The notes beneath the pieces are model-generated. The model was not told the origin of the DNA. It did not search any database and worked only from the letters and a program-made list of their open reading frames with translations. 40,305 nt of DNA. Source: Sphingomonas sanguinis. Its GTDB lineage: Bacteria; Pseudomonadota; Alphaproteobacteria; Sphingomonadales; Sphingomonadaceae. Position 1 is the first letter of the stretch. The number at the start of each line of letters is the position of its first letter. The position numbers and the translations under genes were made by a program. The stretch is taken from contig NZ_LDTE01000095.1 of assembly GCF_001476905.1 (NCBI RefSeq), positions 1 through 40,305 on the forward strand, in the 5' to 3' direction. Shown here piece by piece: positions 25,606 to 34,458 of this stretch.

Positions 25606-28600
25606 TGCGGGGCTTTTTTCGGAACTGGTATGCCGTGACGATCACGGCGGCGGTGCTGCTCGCGGCGCTGTTCGCGTTCGGACTGCCGTTGTTCGTCGCC
25701 TTCTTCCGGCCGATCCCGGTGCGGATCGGCGCGGTGGTGCTGGTCGCGCTGGCTTGGGGTCTGTGGTGGTTCCTGCGCCGCCGGGCTGCCCGCAAGGCCG
25801 CCGATGCCATCGCCGCCGAACTGGCGGGCCCCAACGCCGCCGATGAGGAAGGCAAGGCGCTGGGTCGCCGCATGACCGAGGCGCTGACCAAGCTGCGCGG
25901 CGCTGCCGGTGGACGGCGTGACTATCTCTACAGCCGCCCCTGGTATGTCATCATCGGCCCGCCGGGCGCGGGCAAGACGACGGCGCTGCTGAACTCGGGC
26001 CTGCGTTTTCCCTTCGTCGAACAGGCGGTGGGCGGCATCGGCGGCACGCGCAACCTGGACTTCTGGTTCGCCGACGAAGCGGTGCTGGTCGATACGGCGG
26101 GCCGCTATACGACGCAGGACAGCGACGCGACGGTCGATGCGGCGGGCTGGAACGCGTTTCTGGGCCTGCTCAAGCGCCATCGCCCGCGCCAGCCGATCAA
26201 CGGCGTGCTGGTGGCGATCGGCATCGATACGCTGGTGGGCAGCGACTGCGCCGCGATCGACGCCCACGCCCGCGCGGTCCGCCGCCGCCTGGTCGAGCTG
26301 CGCCGTACGCTGGAAACGGCGGTGCCGGTCTATCTGCTCGTCACCAAGGCCGATCTACTGGCGGGCTTCACCGACTATTTCGACGATCTCGACGTGGAGG
26401 GACGTCGCGCCGTGCTGGGGGCTACCATGCCCTATGCGGACGGCCGACCGAGCGCGGAGGCGCTGGCGCACGCCTTTGACGAGGCGACCCAGGCGGTCGC
26501 CGATCGCCAGGCACGCCGCCTGTTCGAGGAGGTGGACCAGCGTCGGCGCGGCATGATGATCGGCTTTCCGGCGCAGTTGCGGTCGCTTCGTGCGCGGCTG
26601 ATGCGCTTTGCCGATGGCGCGTTCGTCGCGGGCGACGAGGCGGCGGGCGTGCTGCGCGGCTTCTACATGACCAGCGGCGTGCAGGAGGGCGAGGCGCTCG
26701 ACCGCATCCTGGCCTCGATGGCGCAGGTCTATGAACAGCCGGTCGAGGCCGCCGCGCCGGGACGTGGGCGGGCCTATTTCCTCAACCGCCTGCTGACCGA
26801 GGTGATGTTCCCCGAAGCGGGGCTGGTCACGACCGATCCCAAGGCGAAGGGACGCCTGCGTCGCCAGATGATCGCGGCGCTGGGCGGCATCGCGGTGGTG
26901 AGTGCGCTGGTGCTGGCGGCCTGGGGCGTGAGCTATACGCGCAACCGCGCGTTCCAGACCGCGCTGACCGAGGCCAGCGCGCGCGCCGAGCAGCAGTTCC
27001 GCGAGGCTGAGGTCGACCTGACCCAGGTGCGCGAGGACGATGCCGATCTGCGCGCCGCCATCCCCGCGCTCGACACGCTGCGCAATCTGCCGCGCGGCTA
27101 TGCCGAACGGCGTCAGGGCGGCCCGTCGCTGGCGATGACCTTCGGCCTCTATCAGGGCGGGCTCAGCCAGCGCGCGGAGGAGACGTATCGCGATGCGCTG
27201 CGCCGCGTGATGCTGCCACGTCTGCTCCTGCGGCTGGAGGCGGTGATGAAGGCCGATGGACGCGATCCGATGCGTCTGTACGAGCCGCTGAAAGTCTATC
27301 TGATGCTGGGCCAGCAAGGACCGATGGATGCCAAGGCGGTGAAGGCCTGGGTGACGGCGGACTGGGCCAACGATCTGTATCCCGGTGCCGACAGCCAGGC
27401 CGAGCGGGCGGCGCTGACCCGCCATCTCGATGCGCTGCTGGAGGATCGGGACATGGCCTCGGTGTGGCCCAATCGCCGGCCGCCGCTGGACGGGCAACTG
27501 GTCGCCAGCGCGCGGGCGGCGGTGCAGACGTTGAGCCTTGCCGACCGCGCCTATGCGGTGATGAAGCAGAAGGCGGCCTCGGCGGGGCCCGCTTGGGAAG
27601 TCGCCAATGTCCTGTCGCAGGGTGACGCGCTCGCCTTTGCCGCGCCGGATCAGCTGGCGGCGATGCGCATCCCCTATTTCTTCACGCGGGCGGGCTATGA
27701 AAAAGCCTATCTGCCCGGCCTCGCCACGGTGCAGCAGGATCTGAAGAAGGATCTGTGGGTGCTGGGCGGCGCGGAAGAGGCGGGCGTCGGGCAGGAACTC
27801 AGCAACGTCCGGCCGGGTGTAGCGGGTCTGTACGCCAAGGACTATATCGCCGCCTGGGAAGACGTGGTCGCGGCGATGAAACCGGCGGCTTATTTCTCTG
27901 ATACGGCGGCGTTCGGCGCACTGACGAAGAGCCCGTCACCGCTCAAGCGCGTGTTGCTGGAGCTGCGCAAGAATACGATCTTCTCCGGTGGCGTGCAGGC
28001 CGGGCTGGCACGCGTGGGGCGCTATGGCATGAACCGGTCGCGGTTCGGGCGCGTCGCCGACGAGATCGGCCGCGACCGGGCGCGGGGCATCGATGCGGGT
28101 GACGAGATCACCGCTTATTTCGCCTCGCTGCACGAATATGTCGGCGATGGACGCGGCAGCGCGCCGATCGACGATTTCATTGCCGGGATCAAGGCGGCGG
28201 GGCAGGCGGTGATCGCCGCGCGCTCGGTCGGCGGCGGCGGCGGTTCCGACACCACCCAGGCCCAGATGGCCACCGCGCTCGCCTCGGTCCGCGCGGCGGC
28301 GGCGGGGGCTCCGCCCCAGTTGCAGGGCTTCGTCAATGCCGCGGCTAGCGGCGGCACCCGCGCCCAGGTCGGCGCGGCGAGCGGCGCGGTCGGCGATGCC
28401 TATGCCCAGACGGTCCTGCCAGCCTGTCGGGAGGTTGCCCAGGAGCATTACCCTTTTTTCGCCAGCGCGAAGGCGGATGCCCCCATGGCTGAAACGCTCC
28501 GCGTCTTCGGCATGGGCGGGGTGTTCGACGGCTTCGTCCAGCAAAGGCTGATGCCGATGATCGACACCTCGGGCGCGGTATGGCGCTGGCGAGAGGGCGA

Positions 28601-29102
28601 TCCGGTGGCGGCGGCGCTGAACCCCGCCACGCCGGAGACGCTGGCGCGGGCGGTCAAGCTGCGTGAATTGCTGGCGGCGGGTCTGCCGATCAAGGTGTCG
28701 GTCGCCAGTTTCGGCAGCGATATCGGCACGGTCGAGGTCGCGAGCGGCGGCACCCGCTATCGCTTCACGCCGCAGGACAACAAGCCCCGGCCGCTGATCT
28801 GGTCGGCGACGGGCAGCCTGCCCGAGGCGTCGGTCGTGCTGTACCGTCCCGGTGCTGCGCAGCCCGCCGCCAGTGCCGACGCGGCGCCCGGCGCCGAAGC
28901 GGCGCGGATCGAGACCGAAGGCCCCTGGGCGCTGTTCCGCCTGATGGACCGCGCTGACAAGCAGAATGCCGGGGCGCAGGCGATCCGCGCCGCCTTTGGC
29001 GACGGACCGCAGCGGACCGTGCTGCTGATCCAGTTGCCGGGCACCACCAATCCCTTCAGCCGGGCGGGCCTGTGGTCCTTCCGCTGCCCGGCCAGCCTGT
29101 GA
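25605..29102 (+). CDS. tssM: T6SS membrane-complex protein TssM (IcmF/VasK)
   Basis: TssM spans the inner membrane and periplasm and forms the secretion channel with TssL and TssJ. The 1165-residue length is typical. Seen: two N-terminal membrane helices (~12-34 and 42-57); a cytosolic GTPase-like domain with Walker A GPPGAGKT at 118-125, VLVDTAGRY as the Walker B/DTAG region, and VTKADLL; a third membrane helix at about 422-440; and a long periplasmic part ending in IQLPGTTNPFSRAGLWSFRC, a C-terminal segment common in TssM. Walker A is intact, so ATP/GTP binding is likely (some orthologues have lost it). The start overlaps the tssL stop by one base (TGATG). Confidence 0.96.
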   Translation: MRGFFRNWYAVTITAAVLLAALFAFGLPLFVAFFRPIPVRIGAVVLVALAWGLWWFLRRRAARKAADAIAAELAGPNAADEEGKALGRRMTEALTKLRGAAGGRRDYLYSRPWYVIIGPPGAGKTTALLNSGLRFPFVEQAVGGIGGTRNLDFWFADEAVLVDTAGRYTTQDSDATVDAAGWNAFLGLLKRHRPRQPINGVLVAIGIDTLVGSDCAAIDAHARAVRRRLVELRRTLETAVPVYLLVTKADLLAGFTDYFDDLDVEGRRAVLGATMPYADGRPSAEALAHAFDEATQAVADRQARRLFEEVDQRRRGMMIGFPAQLRSLRARLMRFADGAFVAGDEAAGVLRGFYMTSGVQEGEALDRILASMAQVYEQPVEAAAPGRGRAYFLNRLLTEVMFPEAGLVTTDPKAKGRLRRQMIAALGGIAVVSALVLAAWGVSYTRNRAFQTALTEASARAEQQFREAEVDLTQVREDDADLRAAIPALDTLRNLPRGYAERRQGGPSLAMTFGLYQGGLSQRAEETYRDALRRVMLPRLLLRLEAVMKADGRDPMRLYEPLKVYLMLGQQGPMDAKAVKAWVTADWANDLYPGADSQAERAALTRHLDALLEDRDMASVWPNRRPPLDGQLVASARAAVQTLSLADRAYAVMKQKAASAGPAWEVANVLSQGDALAFAAPDQLAAMRIPYFFTRAGYEKAYLPGLATVQQDLKKDLWVLGGAEEAGVGQELSNVRPGVAGLYAKDYIAAWEDVVAAMKPAAYFSDTAAFGALTKSPSPLKRVLLELRKNTIFSGGVQAGLARVGRYGMNRSRFGRVADEIGRDRARGIDAGDEITAYFASLHEYVGDGRGSAPIDDFIAGIKAAGQAVIAARSVGGGGGSDTTQAQMATALASVRAAAAGAPPQLQGFVNAAASGGTRAQVGAASGAVGDAYAQTVLPACREVAQEHYPFFASAKADAPMAETLRVFGMGGVFDGFVQQRLMPMIDTSGAVWRWREGDPVAAALNPATPETLARAVKLRELLAAGLPIKVSVASFGSDIGTVEVASGGTRYRFTPQDNKPRPLIWSATGSLPEASVVLYRPGAAQPAASADAAPGAEAARIETEGPWALFRLMDRADKQNAGAQAIRAAFGDGPQRTVLLIQLPGTTNPFSRAGLWSFRCPASL

Positions 29103-29112
29103 GGGGGCGGCG

Positions 29113-29565
29113 ATGACGGCCCGGCTGTACGGCAAACTGCCCGCGCATGGCGATTTCGTCGCACGCGGCTGTTCCGGCGAAGAGCGCGCCGCCCTCGACG
29201 CCTGGCTGACCGAATCCATGGAGCAGGCGCAGCGGCGTTTCGGCCCGTCCTTCGCCGAGCGGTTCGACATCGCGCAGCCATGGATCGGCGAGGGCCCCGG
29301 CGTCAGCGGCATCATCGCCGCATCGCAGGACGCGGCCGGGCGGCGGTATCCCCTGATCCTGCTGGGGGCGCAGCGGGACGGGCTGGACGATCTGGCCTAT
29401 GCCGCGATCGCCGAACGCTGGGACGCGGACCGGGTCGTCGAGGCCCTGAGGCCGGGGGCGTCGGGGTCCGTGACCCGCTGGTCGTCGCTGGACGGGCGGG
29501 AAGCACGGGACGACGCCTTCCCCCTCGATATCGTCACCGCGATGCTGTCGGATACGGTCGCATGA
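29113..29565 (+). CDS. tagF: T6SS-associated post-translational regulator TagF
   Basis: TagF represses T6SS activity independently of, or together with, the PpkA/PppA phosphorylation pathway. The 150-residue protein carries the family N-terminus LYGKLPAHGDFVARG, a WLTESMEQAQRRFG helix, and PWIGEGPGVSGIIAASQDAAGRRYPLILL, matching the TagF N-terminal domain (PF09867). Some family members are longer or fused to PppA; here the phosphatase is separate and directly adjacent (ATGA overlap at 29562), which supports a joint regulatory unit. The GGGGGCGG upstream is a weak ribosome-binding site, so translation may depend on coupling with tssM, whose stop is 10 nt away. Confidence 0.9.
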   Translation: MTARLYGKLPAHGDFVARGCSGEERAALDAWLTESMEQAQRRFGPSFAERFDIAQPWIGEGPGVSGIIAASQDAAGRRYPLILLGAQRDGLDDLAYAAIAERWDADRVVEALRPGASGSVTRWSSLDGREARDDAFPLDIVTAMLSDTVA

Positions 29566-30326
29566 ACATGCCCCTGCGCCTCGTCAGCACCGCCACCACC
29601 CATCCCGGCCTGGTTCGCCGGGTCAACGAAGATCGCCACTGCGAACGGCCCCAGGACGGGCTGTGGGTCGTGGCGGACGGCATGGGGGGGCATGCCCATG
29701 GCGACTGGGCGGCCCATGCCGTGGTCCAGGCGCTGGAGGGCGTCGAGCTGCCCGCCGATTTCGACGCGGCGGTGCAGACGGTGGCGGACGGCGTGCACAG
29801 CGCCAATCGACGCATCTGGGCCGAGGCGCAGCGTCGCGAACAGCAGATGGGCTCGACTGTCGTCGCGCTGCTGATCCGTGGCGATCGGTTCGCGGCCTTG
29901 TGGGTGGGCGACAGCCGCGCCTATCTGTTGCGCGACGCCATGCTGGTGCCGCTGACCCGCGACCATAGCCAGGTACAGGAAATGGTCGATCGCGGCCTGA
30001 TCGCGCCGGAGGACGCCGCGCATCACCCGCGTGGCCATGTGTTGGCGCGGGCAATCGGGGTGGGCGCACGGATCGCCGTCGACGTGGTTGCCGACAGCGT
30101 CGAGCCGGGCGATCGCTTCCTGTTGTGCAGCGACGGCTTGTCGGGGCCGGTGGTGGACGAGGAATTGCGGCAATCCCTGTCACGCTCCTCTCCTTCCGAA
30201 GCGGTCGAGGCGCTGCTCGCCCAGGCGCTGGCGCGCGGCGCACCGGATAACGTCACCGCGATCGTGGTGGCGGCGCAGGAGGCGACGCGTCTGACCCTCG
30301 CCGATACGGGCGGGGGACGCGCATGA
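29562..30326 (+). CDS. pppA: PP2C-family Ser/Thr phosphatase PppA
   Basis: PppA removes phosphate from the targets of PpkA and turns the T6SS down. The 254-residue product is a complete PP2C catalytic domain: HPGLVRRVNEDRH (N22, E23, D24), VVADGMGGHAHGDWAA (D39, G40), GSTVVALLI, LWVGDSRAYLLRD, LTRDHSQVQEMVDRG, FLLCSDGLSG and APDNVTAIVV. The metal-binding aspartates are all present. The start is ATG 29562, overlapping the tagF stop; ATG 29568 is equally possible by sequence. The frame is open further upstream, but that stretch lies inside tagF and has no PP2C features. The stop overlaps the ppkA start (ATGA), so phosphatase and kinase are co-translated. Confidence 0.94.
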   Translation: MNMPLRLVSTATTHPGLVRRVNEDRHCERPQDGLWVVADGMGGHAHGDWAAHAVVQALEGVELPADFDAAVQTVADGVHSANRRIWAEAQRREQQMGSTVVALLIRGDRFAALWVGDSRAYLLRDAMLVPLTRDHSQVQEMVDRGLIAPEDAAHHPRGHVLARAIGVGARIAVDVVADSVEPGDRFLLCSDGLSGPVVDEELRQSLSRSSPSEAVEALLAQALARGAPDNVTAIVVAAQEATRLTLADTGGGRA

Positions 30327-32134
30327 CGCCGATCGATGGCGACGACGACCGGACCGTCTTCGATCCCGAACGCACCGTATTCGATGCGGGTGGCGGGGGC
30401 GATGCCGTGCCTGCGCCCCGACCGGGCGGCACCGCGATCAAGGTCGGCGATGTCCTGAACCACATGTTCGCCGTCACCGGCTTTCTGGCGCGGGGCGGCA
30501 TGGGCGAGGTATTCGTCGGCGCCAATATCATCACCGACGAACGGGTGGCGATCAAGGTCATGCTGCCCGCGCTGGCCGCCGACCCCAATGTCATCACGCT
30601 ATTCCGGCGCGAGGCGCAGACGCTGACCCGGCTGCATCACGAGGCGGTCGTCCAGTATCGCGTGCTGGCGCAGGAGCCCGAGCTGGGCGTCCTCTATATC
30701 GTCACCGAATATATCGACGGCGCCAGCCTGTCCGACGTCCTGTCCAGCCTGAAGCCCAGTGCGCAAGAGCTGGGGGCATTGCTGCGGCGGTTGGCCTCCG
30801 GACTGGCGGCGGCCCATGCGCTGGGGGCGATCCACCGTGACGTCTCGCCCGACAATGTGCTGATGCCCGGCGGGCGACTGGCGGCGGCCAAGCTCATCGA
30901 TTTCGGCATCGCCAAGGATCTCGATCCGGGCACCGCGACGGTGATTGGCGATGGTTTCGCAGGCAAGCTGGGTTATGTCGCGCCCGAGCAGCTGGGCGAT
31001 TTCGGCCGGGCCATGGGACCATGGACCGATGTGTACAGCCTGGGCCTGGTGATCGCCGCGGTGGCGCGGGGAAGCGATCTGGGGCTGGGCGGAACACTGG
31101 TCGATGCAGTCGACAAAAGGCGCGCGGGCATCGACCTGTCCGCCGTGCCGCAGCCGCTGCGATCGGTGGTGGCGGGTATGGTCCGCCCGGACCCGGCCGA
31201 GCGGTTCCAGACCATGGGCGCGGTGCTGGCAGCGCTGGATGCGGCCGAGGTTCCGGGGGCGAGCACCTGGCGATGGCCGCGCTGGTGGCCGGTGGCGCTG
31301 ATCGGTGCGCTGGTCGCCGCGATCCTGCTGGGATGGCTGATCTTGCGCGACCGGCCGTCATCGTCATCGTCGTCGTCCGCACCGGTCGCGGTGGCCAGCG
31401 ATCCGGTTGCCCGCGCCCGCGACGCGATCGACGCGGCCCTGCCGTCGGTCAGCTGCACCTGGTTGCGCATCGTGTCGGTCACGCAGAGCCCTGCGGGTCC
31501 ACGCGTCGCGCTGACCGGCGTGGCGGGTAATCCCACCGACGCCCAGTCCGAGATCGTCCGCACGCTCCAGGCCCAAGGGCTGACCGCCAGCGCGATCGAC
31601 TTTGCCGATGTGTCGCCGATCACCCAGTCGGGCTGCGCCGCGCTCGATGCGTATCGTCAAATCCGCGCGACAGGGCGCAATCGCCTGTCGGTGCCGCAGC
31701 GGCGGTTCGAGATGCGGACCCAGCAGCCGGGCTCGGCCTATGCGGGCAAGCTGGCCGCGAATGCCATCGTCGGCATCGCGATCGGCGACCCGTCCCTCGA
31801 CTTCGCGTTGGTCGGACTGGAGCCGTCCGGGGCGATCGACATGCTGATCCCCAGCCGCGCCGCCTTCGCGGAGCAATTGCGCACGTCGCGCAACGGCGTA
31901 CCGATCACCGATCTGGGCAATGATCGTTATCGCCTGCAACTCGATCTCGATCACCAGGGTTGGTCGGGGCTGCTGCTGGTGACCGGCAAAGGGCCGTTCG
32001 ATCCGGCGATCATCGCGCCGCCGCTGGGAGCCCGCGATGCCGCCTGGCGCACCAAACTCGTCGAACGCGCCGCCGAACAGGGGTGGCAGACCGACATGAT
32101 CTGGTTCCGATCGGTCGACGACGCGAAGGACTGA
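30323..32134 (+). CDS. ppkA: Membrane Ser/Thr kinase PpkA with periplasmic C-terminal domain
   Basis: PpkA is the kinase of the T6SS threonine-phosphorylation pathway. Residues 1-30 contain two TVF motifs (DDDRTVF with T11, PERTVF with T18), likely autophosphorylation or FHA-docking sites. The kinase domain (~48-305) has the glycine loop ARGGMGEVFVG, K78 in VAIK, HRDVSPDN (D173) and DFG (193-195), with VAPEQL downstream, so it looks active. A Trp-rich juncture and membrane helix lie at 323-341, followed by a seven-serine run (346-352) and a periplasmic domain (~360-603) with two cysteines and GWSGLLLVTGKGPFD. I do not recognise that domain for certain; a signal-sensing role is inferred. It ends 12 nt before the convergent lipoprotein gene. 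Confidence 0.93.
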   Translation: MTPIDGDDDRTVFDPERTVFDAGGGGDAVPAPRPGGTAIKVGDVLNHMFAVTGFLARGGMGEVFVGANIITDERVAIKVMLPALAADPNVITLFRREAQTLTRLHHEAVVQYRVLAQEPELGVLYIVTEYIDGASLSDVLSSLKPSAQELGALLRRLASGLAAAHALGAIHRDVSPDNVLMPGGRLAAAKLIDFGIAKDLDPGTATVIGDGFAGKLGYVAPEQLGDFGRAMGPWTDVYSLGLVIAAVARGSDLGLGGTLVDAVDKRRAGIDLSAVPQPLRSVVAGMVRPDPAERFQTMGAVLAALDAAEVPGASTWRWPRWWPVALIGALVAAILLGWLILRDRPSSSSSSSAPVAVASDPVARARDAIDAALPSVSCTWLRIVSVTQSPAGPRVALTGVAGNPTDAQSEIVRTLQAQGLTASAIDFADVSPITQSGCAALDAYRQIRATGRNRLSVPQRRFEMRTQQPGSAYAGKLAANAIVGIAIGDPSLDFALVGLEPSGAIDMLIPSRAAFAEQLRTSRNGVPITDLGNDRYRLQLDLDHQGWSGLLLVTGKGPFDPAIIAPPLGARDAAWRTKLVERAAEQGWQTDMIWFRSVDDAKD

Positions 32135-32146
32135 GCCGGAGGCCCT

Positions 32147-32761
32147 TTATTGCGGGAAGAAGCCTTCGCTCGGCGGCAGTTCGGCGCTGGCATCGGGACC
32201 GGTATCGCCTGCCAACACCCACCGCCCGTCCTCGCGCGTCGCTACCTGTTCGGCCCGGTGGACCTCGCTCAGCTGACGCGCGAGGAACGGAAAGGCCGCC
32301 CGAATATCCGTTCTCCCGGTCCAGGCGGGCGCCTGTCCGACGCGGTAATCATAACGCAGCGTATCCTTGCCCTCGGGATGCACGGCCACGACCTGCTTGC
32401 GGCCATAGCAGAGCAGCGGTTCGGCCGGGCTGGCGGGATCGAGCCGACGCAGCCAGATGTCCCGACTTCCCTCGGTGGTCGGCTCGATCCGCACGCGCGG
32501 ACGATCACCGGTCGCGGGCAGGGGGACGCGGCGGACCAGTCCGGCGGCGACCAGTGCGTCGACCTTGGGACCGCTCAGGGCGTCGGCGCTGAACTCGATC
32601 GGCGTGGTGCCGGATAGGAGCGGTGCGCATTGCCGCTGTCCGTCCAGCTGCGCGCGGAGCTGGGCCAGCGCATCGCCGCCTTCGGCCTGGGGCTGGCTCT
32701 TCCCCTCGCTGCACGCGGCCAGCAGGACCAGCGCCGCAACCCCCATGGCCCCGACGCGCAT
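32147..32761 (-). CDS. Putative lipoprotein, second gene of a minus-strand pair
   Basis: The 204-residue product is not recognised as a named family. It has a short MRVGAM n-region, a hydrophobic core and the lipobox LLAAC with C17, then a Gln/Gly-rich linker and a mixed domain that contains two cysteines (QRQCAPLL and PLLCYGRK). Its ATG at 32761 shares one base with the stop of the upstream minus-strand gene (TGATG), so the two are translationally coupled. The frame is open further upstream to 33130, but that stretch is arginine-rich shadow of the neighbouring gene. By analogy with the two lipoproteins at 3002 and 7423 it may be the immunity protein of its partner. TssJ was considered, but the typical beta-sandwich motifs are not visible. 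Confidence 0.7.
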   Translation of the reverse strand: MRVGAMGVAALVLLAACSEGKSQPQAEGGDALAQLRAQLDGQRQCAPLLSGTTPIEFSADALSGPKVDALVAAGLVRRVPLPATGDRPRVRIEPTTEGSRDIWLRRLDPASPAEPLLCYGRKQVVAVHPEGKDTLRYDYRVGQAPAWTGRTDIRAAFPFLARQLSEVHRAEQVATREDGRWVLAGDTGPDASAELPPSEGFFPQ

Positions 32762-33789
32762 CACGTGCGCAGCCCCAGCGGGGCGAGCGGTTGCGTCTTG
32801 TCGGACAGCCAGGCGAGCACGCGCTCGGCCTCGGCCACTTCCTTCAGACGGGCGTGGTTGGCGTCGCTTTTGCCGAACCAGCCGCCCGGCGCATAAAAAG
32901 CGCTGCCACGGACCTGTTTGTGGACCTTGTCGATCTGGTCCTCGACATCGCCACCCGGCCGGGTCACGCCGACCCATTGGATTGGGCCCCGCTTGGGATC
33001 GGTGTTGCCGCGCGGATAGTCCTTGGAACTCGGCAGCGCGTCGATCGGCTTGCTGCTGTACTGCCCGCCGCCGCCATAGGGGCTTGCCGGTGCGGTCTGT
33101 GTCACCAGCGCGTCGGAGTCGAGCAGCCACAGCATGTAGAAGCCCAGCTCGATCTTGGGCGACAGACGGGCGGGGTCGATCTTGCCATTGGGCTTGTTGG
33201 CGATCGGTGCGGCGCGCAGCAGGTCATAGGCGCGCTGCTTGTCCCGTTCGCTCATCGACCGGCTGCGCTCGATCGCATCGGCGGCGTCATAGGCCAGCAG
33301 CTTGTGGTTGATCAGCCAGCTGTTGAGCTGCTTGTCGCGGTTCAGCGGATCGGTCGCCAGCAGGTCGCGGGTGTTGCTCATGGTCTTCACCACCGAGTCC
33401 TTGATGGCCTTGCCGGTCTCGTCCTTCACGATGTCCAGCGCCTTGCCGATCGCGAAGGTGGCGGTCGCGTTGCTGGCAACCGCGTTATAGACGCCCAGCG
33501 CGCGCGAGGTACTGCGCCCGGCCAGCAGGCGCACCGCCGTGCGGTTCGCGATCACCCGAAGCGACGATGTGGCGGCGGTCGCCATCAGGATCGAACCCGG
33601 CAGGATCGCCGCGGCCGAGACGAACAACTCGGTGCGGGCCTTGTCGTTGTCGTCCTGCTTCTTGAAGACGTCGGCATAGCTTTTGTACGCCGTATTATAG
33701 GCGATGATATAGGGGTTGCAGACATTGGCCTGCCAAGCATCCACCGCGTCGCTGACCTGATTTCGATAGGTCTGCAATCGATCCGCCAC
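32761..33789 (-). CDS. Unrecognised 342-residue protein, candidate T6SS effector
   Basis: No family is recognised. The start is GTG at 33789, set by GGGAG six nt upstream; an in-frame upstream extension to 33993 would be Arg/Pro-rich and non-conserved-looking. There is no signal peptide. The N-terminus is helical (QTYRNQVSDAVDAWQANVCN), with one moderately hydrophobic segment at 55-73 (LFVSAAAILPGSILMATAA) and helical, charged regions to ~195. The C-terminal third is Gly/Pro/Tyr-rich (SPYGGGGQYSSK, GSAFYAPGGWFGKSD). It sits directly between the T6SS regulatory genes and the Eag-Rhs module, and its partner is a lipoprotein, the layout shared by the two wall-enzyme cassettes. An effector role is inference from context only. 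Confidence 0.65.
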   Translation of the reverse strand: MADRLQTYRNQVSDAVDAWQANVCNPYIIAYNTAYKSYADVFKKQDDNDKARTELFVSAAAILPGSILMATAATSSLRVIANRTAVRLLAGRSTSRALGVYNAVASNATATFAIGKALDIVKDETGKAIKDSVVKTMSNTRDLLATDPLNRDKQLNSWLINHKLLAYDAADAIERSRSMSERDKQRAYDLLRAAPIANKPNGKIDPARLSPKIELGFYMLWLLDSDALVTQTAPASPYGGGGQYSSKPIDALPSSKDYPRGNTDPKRGPIQWVGVTRPGGDVEDQIDKVHKQVRGSAFYAPGGWFGKSDANHARLKEVAEAERVLAWLSDKTQPLAPLGLRT

Positions 33790-34014
33790 GGATTTCTCCC
33801 TGATTATCCCAAGACGCCCCGTTCCACCCGGGGGACGGTCTATGGTCGCTCGTCGGGGGTAAGAACCGCAAAAGCGATGAATTGCTCTTGGGATACGATG
33901 GTTGGGCCCGGTTTTGTGGCGCGGCATCGCTGAAAACGAATGCAATTTCGTAGAGGGTATGCGTCGTCGTTTCGAGCCGCTACCTACGGGCACGGCGATC
34001 AGTAGCGAGAGACA
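33790..34014. promoter_or_regulatory. Divergent intergenic region between the minus-strand pair and eag-rhs
   Basis: This 225-nt gap separates divergent genes and so must carry promoters for both. It is less GC-rich in its middle part. I find no convincing -35/-10 pair, no clear inverted repeat with a T-run, and no coding potential in either direction. A small C/G-rich palindromic stretch near 33817-33836 could form a weak hairpin. Confidence 0.35.
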
Positions 34015-34446
34015 ATGCGCATGGCGTATCGGATCGATGAAGGATCACTGACCTCACCCACGCCGTGGCAGGATCAAAGCATCAATGTGCTGATGCCACG
34101 GGACGCCAAGGTGCAGGGCACCAGCCTGGTCATCGCGCGCGACCGGCTGGCGCTGGGCCTGACCTTTCAGGATTATGTGATCCAGCAGCGGCAGAATTTC
34201 GCGGCCCAGTTGGCCGGGTTCGAGTTGATCGCCGACACTGCCGGACAGGTTGACGGTCGCGAGGCGCATTTTCTGGAGATTGCCTGGCGCAGCGACGGCA
34301 AGCCGATCCAGCAGGTGGTCGCCATGGTGCTTCACCGAGAGGATGCGATCCTGAACTTCACGGGGTCGATCCCGGGCGGCCCGGATGCGGAAAGCCGCAA
34401 CGCGCTGGTCGCGGCGATCACCTCCTTCACCTTCGCGACCGCCTAA
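34015..34446 (+). CDS. Eag/DcrB-type (DUF1795) T6SS effector chaperone
   Basis: Eag chaperones (DUF1795/PF08786) bind the N-terminal transmembrane region of PAAR/Rhs effectors, shield it in the cytosol and load the effector on VgrG. The 143-residue protein has the family pattern: YRIDEGSLTSPTPWQDQSIN, VLMPRDAKVQGTSLVIARDR, LTFQDYVIQQRQNF, then DGREAHFLEIAWRSDGKPIQQVVAM and an INFTGS-like ILNFTGSIPG near the end. The gene sits 12 nt upstream of an rhs gene whose product has hydrophobic N-terminal helices, exactly the expected client. ATG 34015 was taken; ATG 34021 is two codons inside and equally possible, as the ribosome-binding site (GCGAGAG) is weak. Confidence 0.9.
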   Translation: MRMAYRIDEGSLTSPTPWQDQSINVLMPRDAKVQGTSLVIARDRLALGLTFQDYVIQQRQNFAAQLAGFELIADTAGQVDGREAHFLEIAWRSDGKPIQQVVAMVLHREDAILNFTGSIPGGPDAESRNALVAAITSFTFATA

Positions 34447-34458
34447 CGGAGGCGGTTC

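Noticed and set aside
32762..33130. N-terminal extension of the minus-strand lipoprotein gene
   Set aside because: The extension is Arg-rich shadow of the neighbouring gene; ATG 32761 gives a proper lipoprotein signal and a TGATG junction.
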